A DNA stretch of 6,803 nt from an uncultured Clostridiaceae bacterium (GTDB lineage: Bacteria > Bacillota > Clostridia > TANB77 > CAG-508). The stretch is taken from contig CATZDQ010000091.1 of NCBI GenBank assembly GCA_958417695.1, forward strand, positions 1 through 6,803, given 5' to 3'. The position numbers and the translations under genes were made by a program. Every line of letters starts with the position of its first letter. Positions within the stretch are counted from its first letter, which is position 1. Under the pieces are notes generated by a model. It was not told the DNA's origin, made no database searches, and worked only from the letters and a program-made list of their open reading frames with translations. Shown in pieces: positions 6,597 through 6,803 of this stretch.

Positions 6597-6616
6597 TTAA
6601 ACTCTATTTAAAACAT
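6592..6616. repeat. Perfect 10-bp inverted repeat overlapping the previous hairpin
   Basis: ATGTTTTAAA (6592-6601) and TTTAAAACAT (6607-6616) with a 5-nt loop. Its left arm shares bases 6592-6596 with the right arm of the hairpin before it, so the two structures cannot form together in one RNA. Confidence 0.5.
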
Positions 6617-6681
6617 TCTATTGGTTAAATACTATGTGTGCTAGGGTACCCCCTTCATAAAAAAACAAAAGTAAGTCTTAA

Positions 6682-6723
6682 AGGCATTTTCTATATTAGG
6701 CATTTTCTATATTAGGCATTTTT
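6682..6723 (+). repeat. 16-bp tandem direct repeat, two full copies and a partial third
   Basis: The unit GGCATTTTCTATATTA occurs at 6683-6698 and 6699-6714 without change, followed by GGCATTTTT (6715-6723) where the match ends. The exact identity of the copies suggests a recent duplication. No coding frame runs through it. Confidence 0.8.
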
Positions 6724-6781
6724 ACGTAGGGAACATGAAGGGTAGTAAAAATGCCGATGCGATAAGCAAATATAGAAAATG
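6685..6781. repeat. Nested inverted repeats in the gene-free right end
   Basis: Inner pair: GGCATTTTTAC (6715-6725) and GTAAAAATGCC (6745-6755), 11 bp perfect with a 19-nt loop. Outer pair: CATTTTCTATATT, present twice on the left (6685-6697 and 6701-6713), and AATATAGAAAATG (6769-6781), 13 bp perfect. Either left copy can pair with the single right copy. The stretch 6510-6803 contains no credible gene, only this and the hairpins listed before it. Confidence 0.75.
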
Positions 6782-6803
6782 ACTATAGTTCACTCTATAC
6801 CCT

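Noticed and set aside
6682..6723. CRISPR array
   Set aside because: The repeats are directly adjacent with no spacers, only two full copies of 16 bp, and no cas genes are present.
6735..6782. A 15-codon plus-strand ORF (MKGSKNADAISKYRK) with AGGG just upstream
   Set aside because: Too short, the ribosome site is too close to the ATG, and it coincides with arms of the inverted repeats, which explain the sequence better.

Overview
The window (about 6.8 kb, strongly AT-rich, roughly 30% GC by eye) looks like a chromosomal segment of a low-GC, endospore-forming Firmicute, probably a clostridium. The reasons are a spore germinant-receptor operon, strong AGGAGG-type ribosome binding sites, AT-ending codons and a secG-rnr pair. 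No taxon can be named from sequence alone.

Layout. (1) 1-2305, plus strand: the 3' part of a germinant-receptor operon. It holds a GerAB-type permease entering from the left edge, a Ger(x)C subunit, and a 59-residue two-helix membrane protein that resembles the small 'D' subunit of some germinant receptors. Both large genes carry one +1 reading-frame break. The two breaks have the same form: an in-frame CGG codon whose C must be skipped so that GGT (Gly) is read next. (2) 2344-2393: a hairpin terminator shared by convergent transcription. (3) 2393-4983, minus strand: rnr (RNase R) and, upstream of it, secG, with a hairpin terminator between them and an extended -10 promoter in front of secG. 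(4) 4984-5556: a gene-poor stretch holding the remains of a roughly 95-codon minus-strand gene broken by an in-frame stop and a TA-dinucleotide slip. (5) 5557-6509, plus strand: an RluA-family pseudouridine synthase with a promoter placed so that its mRNA may be leaderless. Its last dozen or so residues come from a GGACA/TGTCC repeat. (6) 6510-6803: no gene, but dense secondary structure: hairpins, a 16-bp tandem repeat and nested inverted repeats.

Functionally the window joins spore germination (inner-membrane receptor), RNA turnover (RNase R), protein export (SecG) and RNA modification (RluA family). The most unusual points are the paired CGG frame breaks in the ger operon, the small D-like membrane gene, the decaying orphan gene, and the repeat-rich right end.
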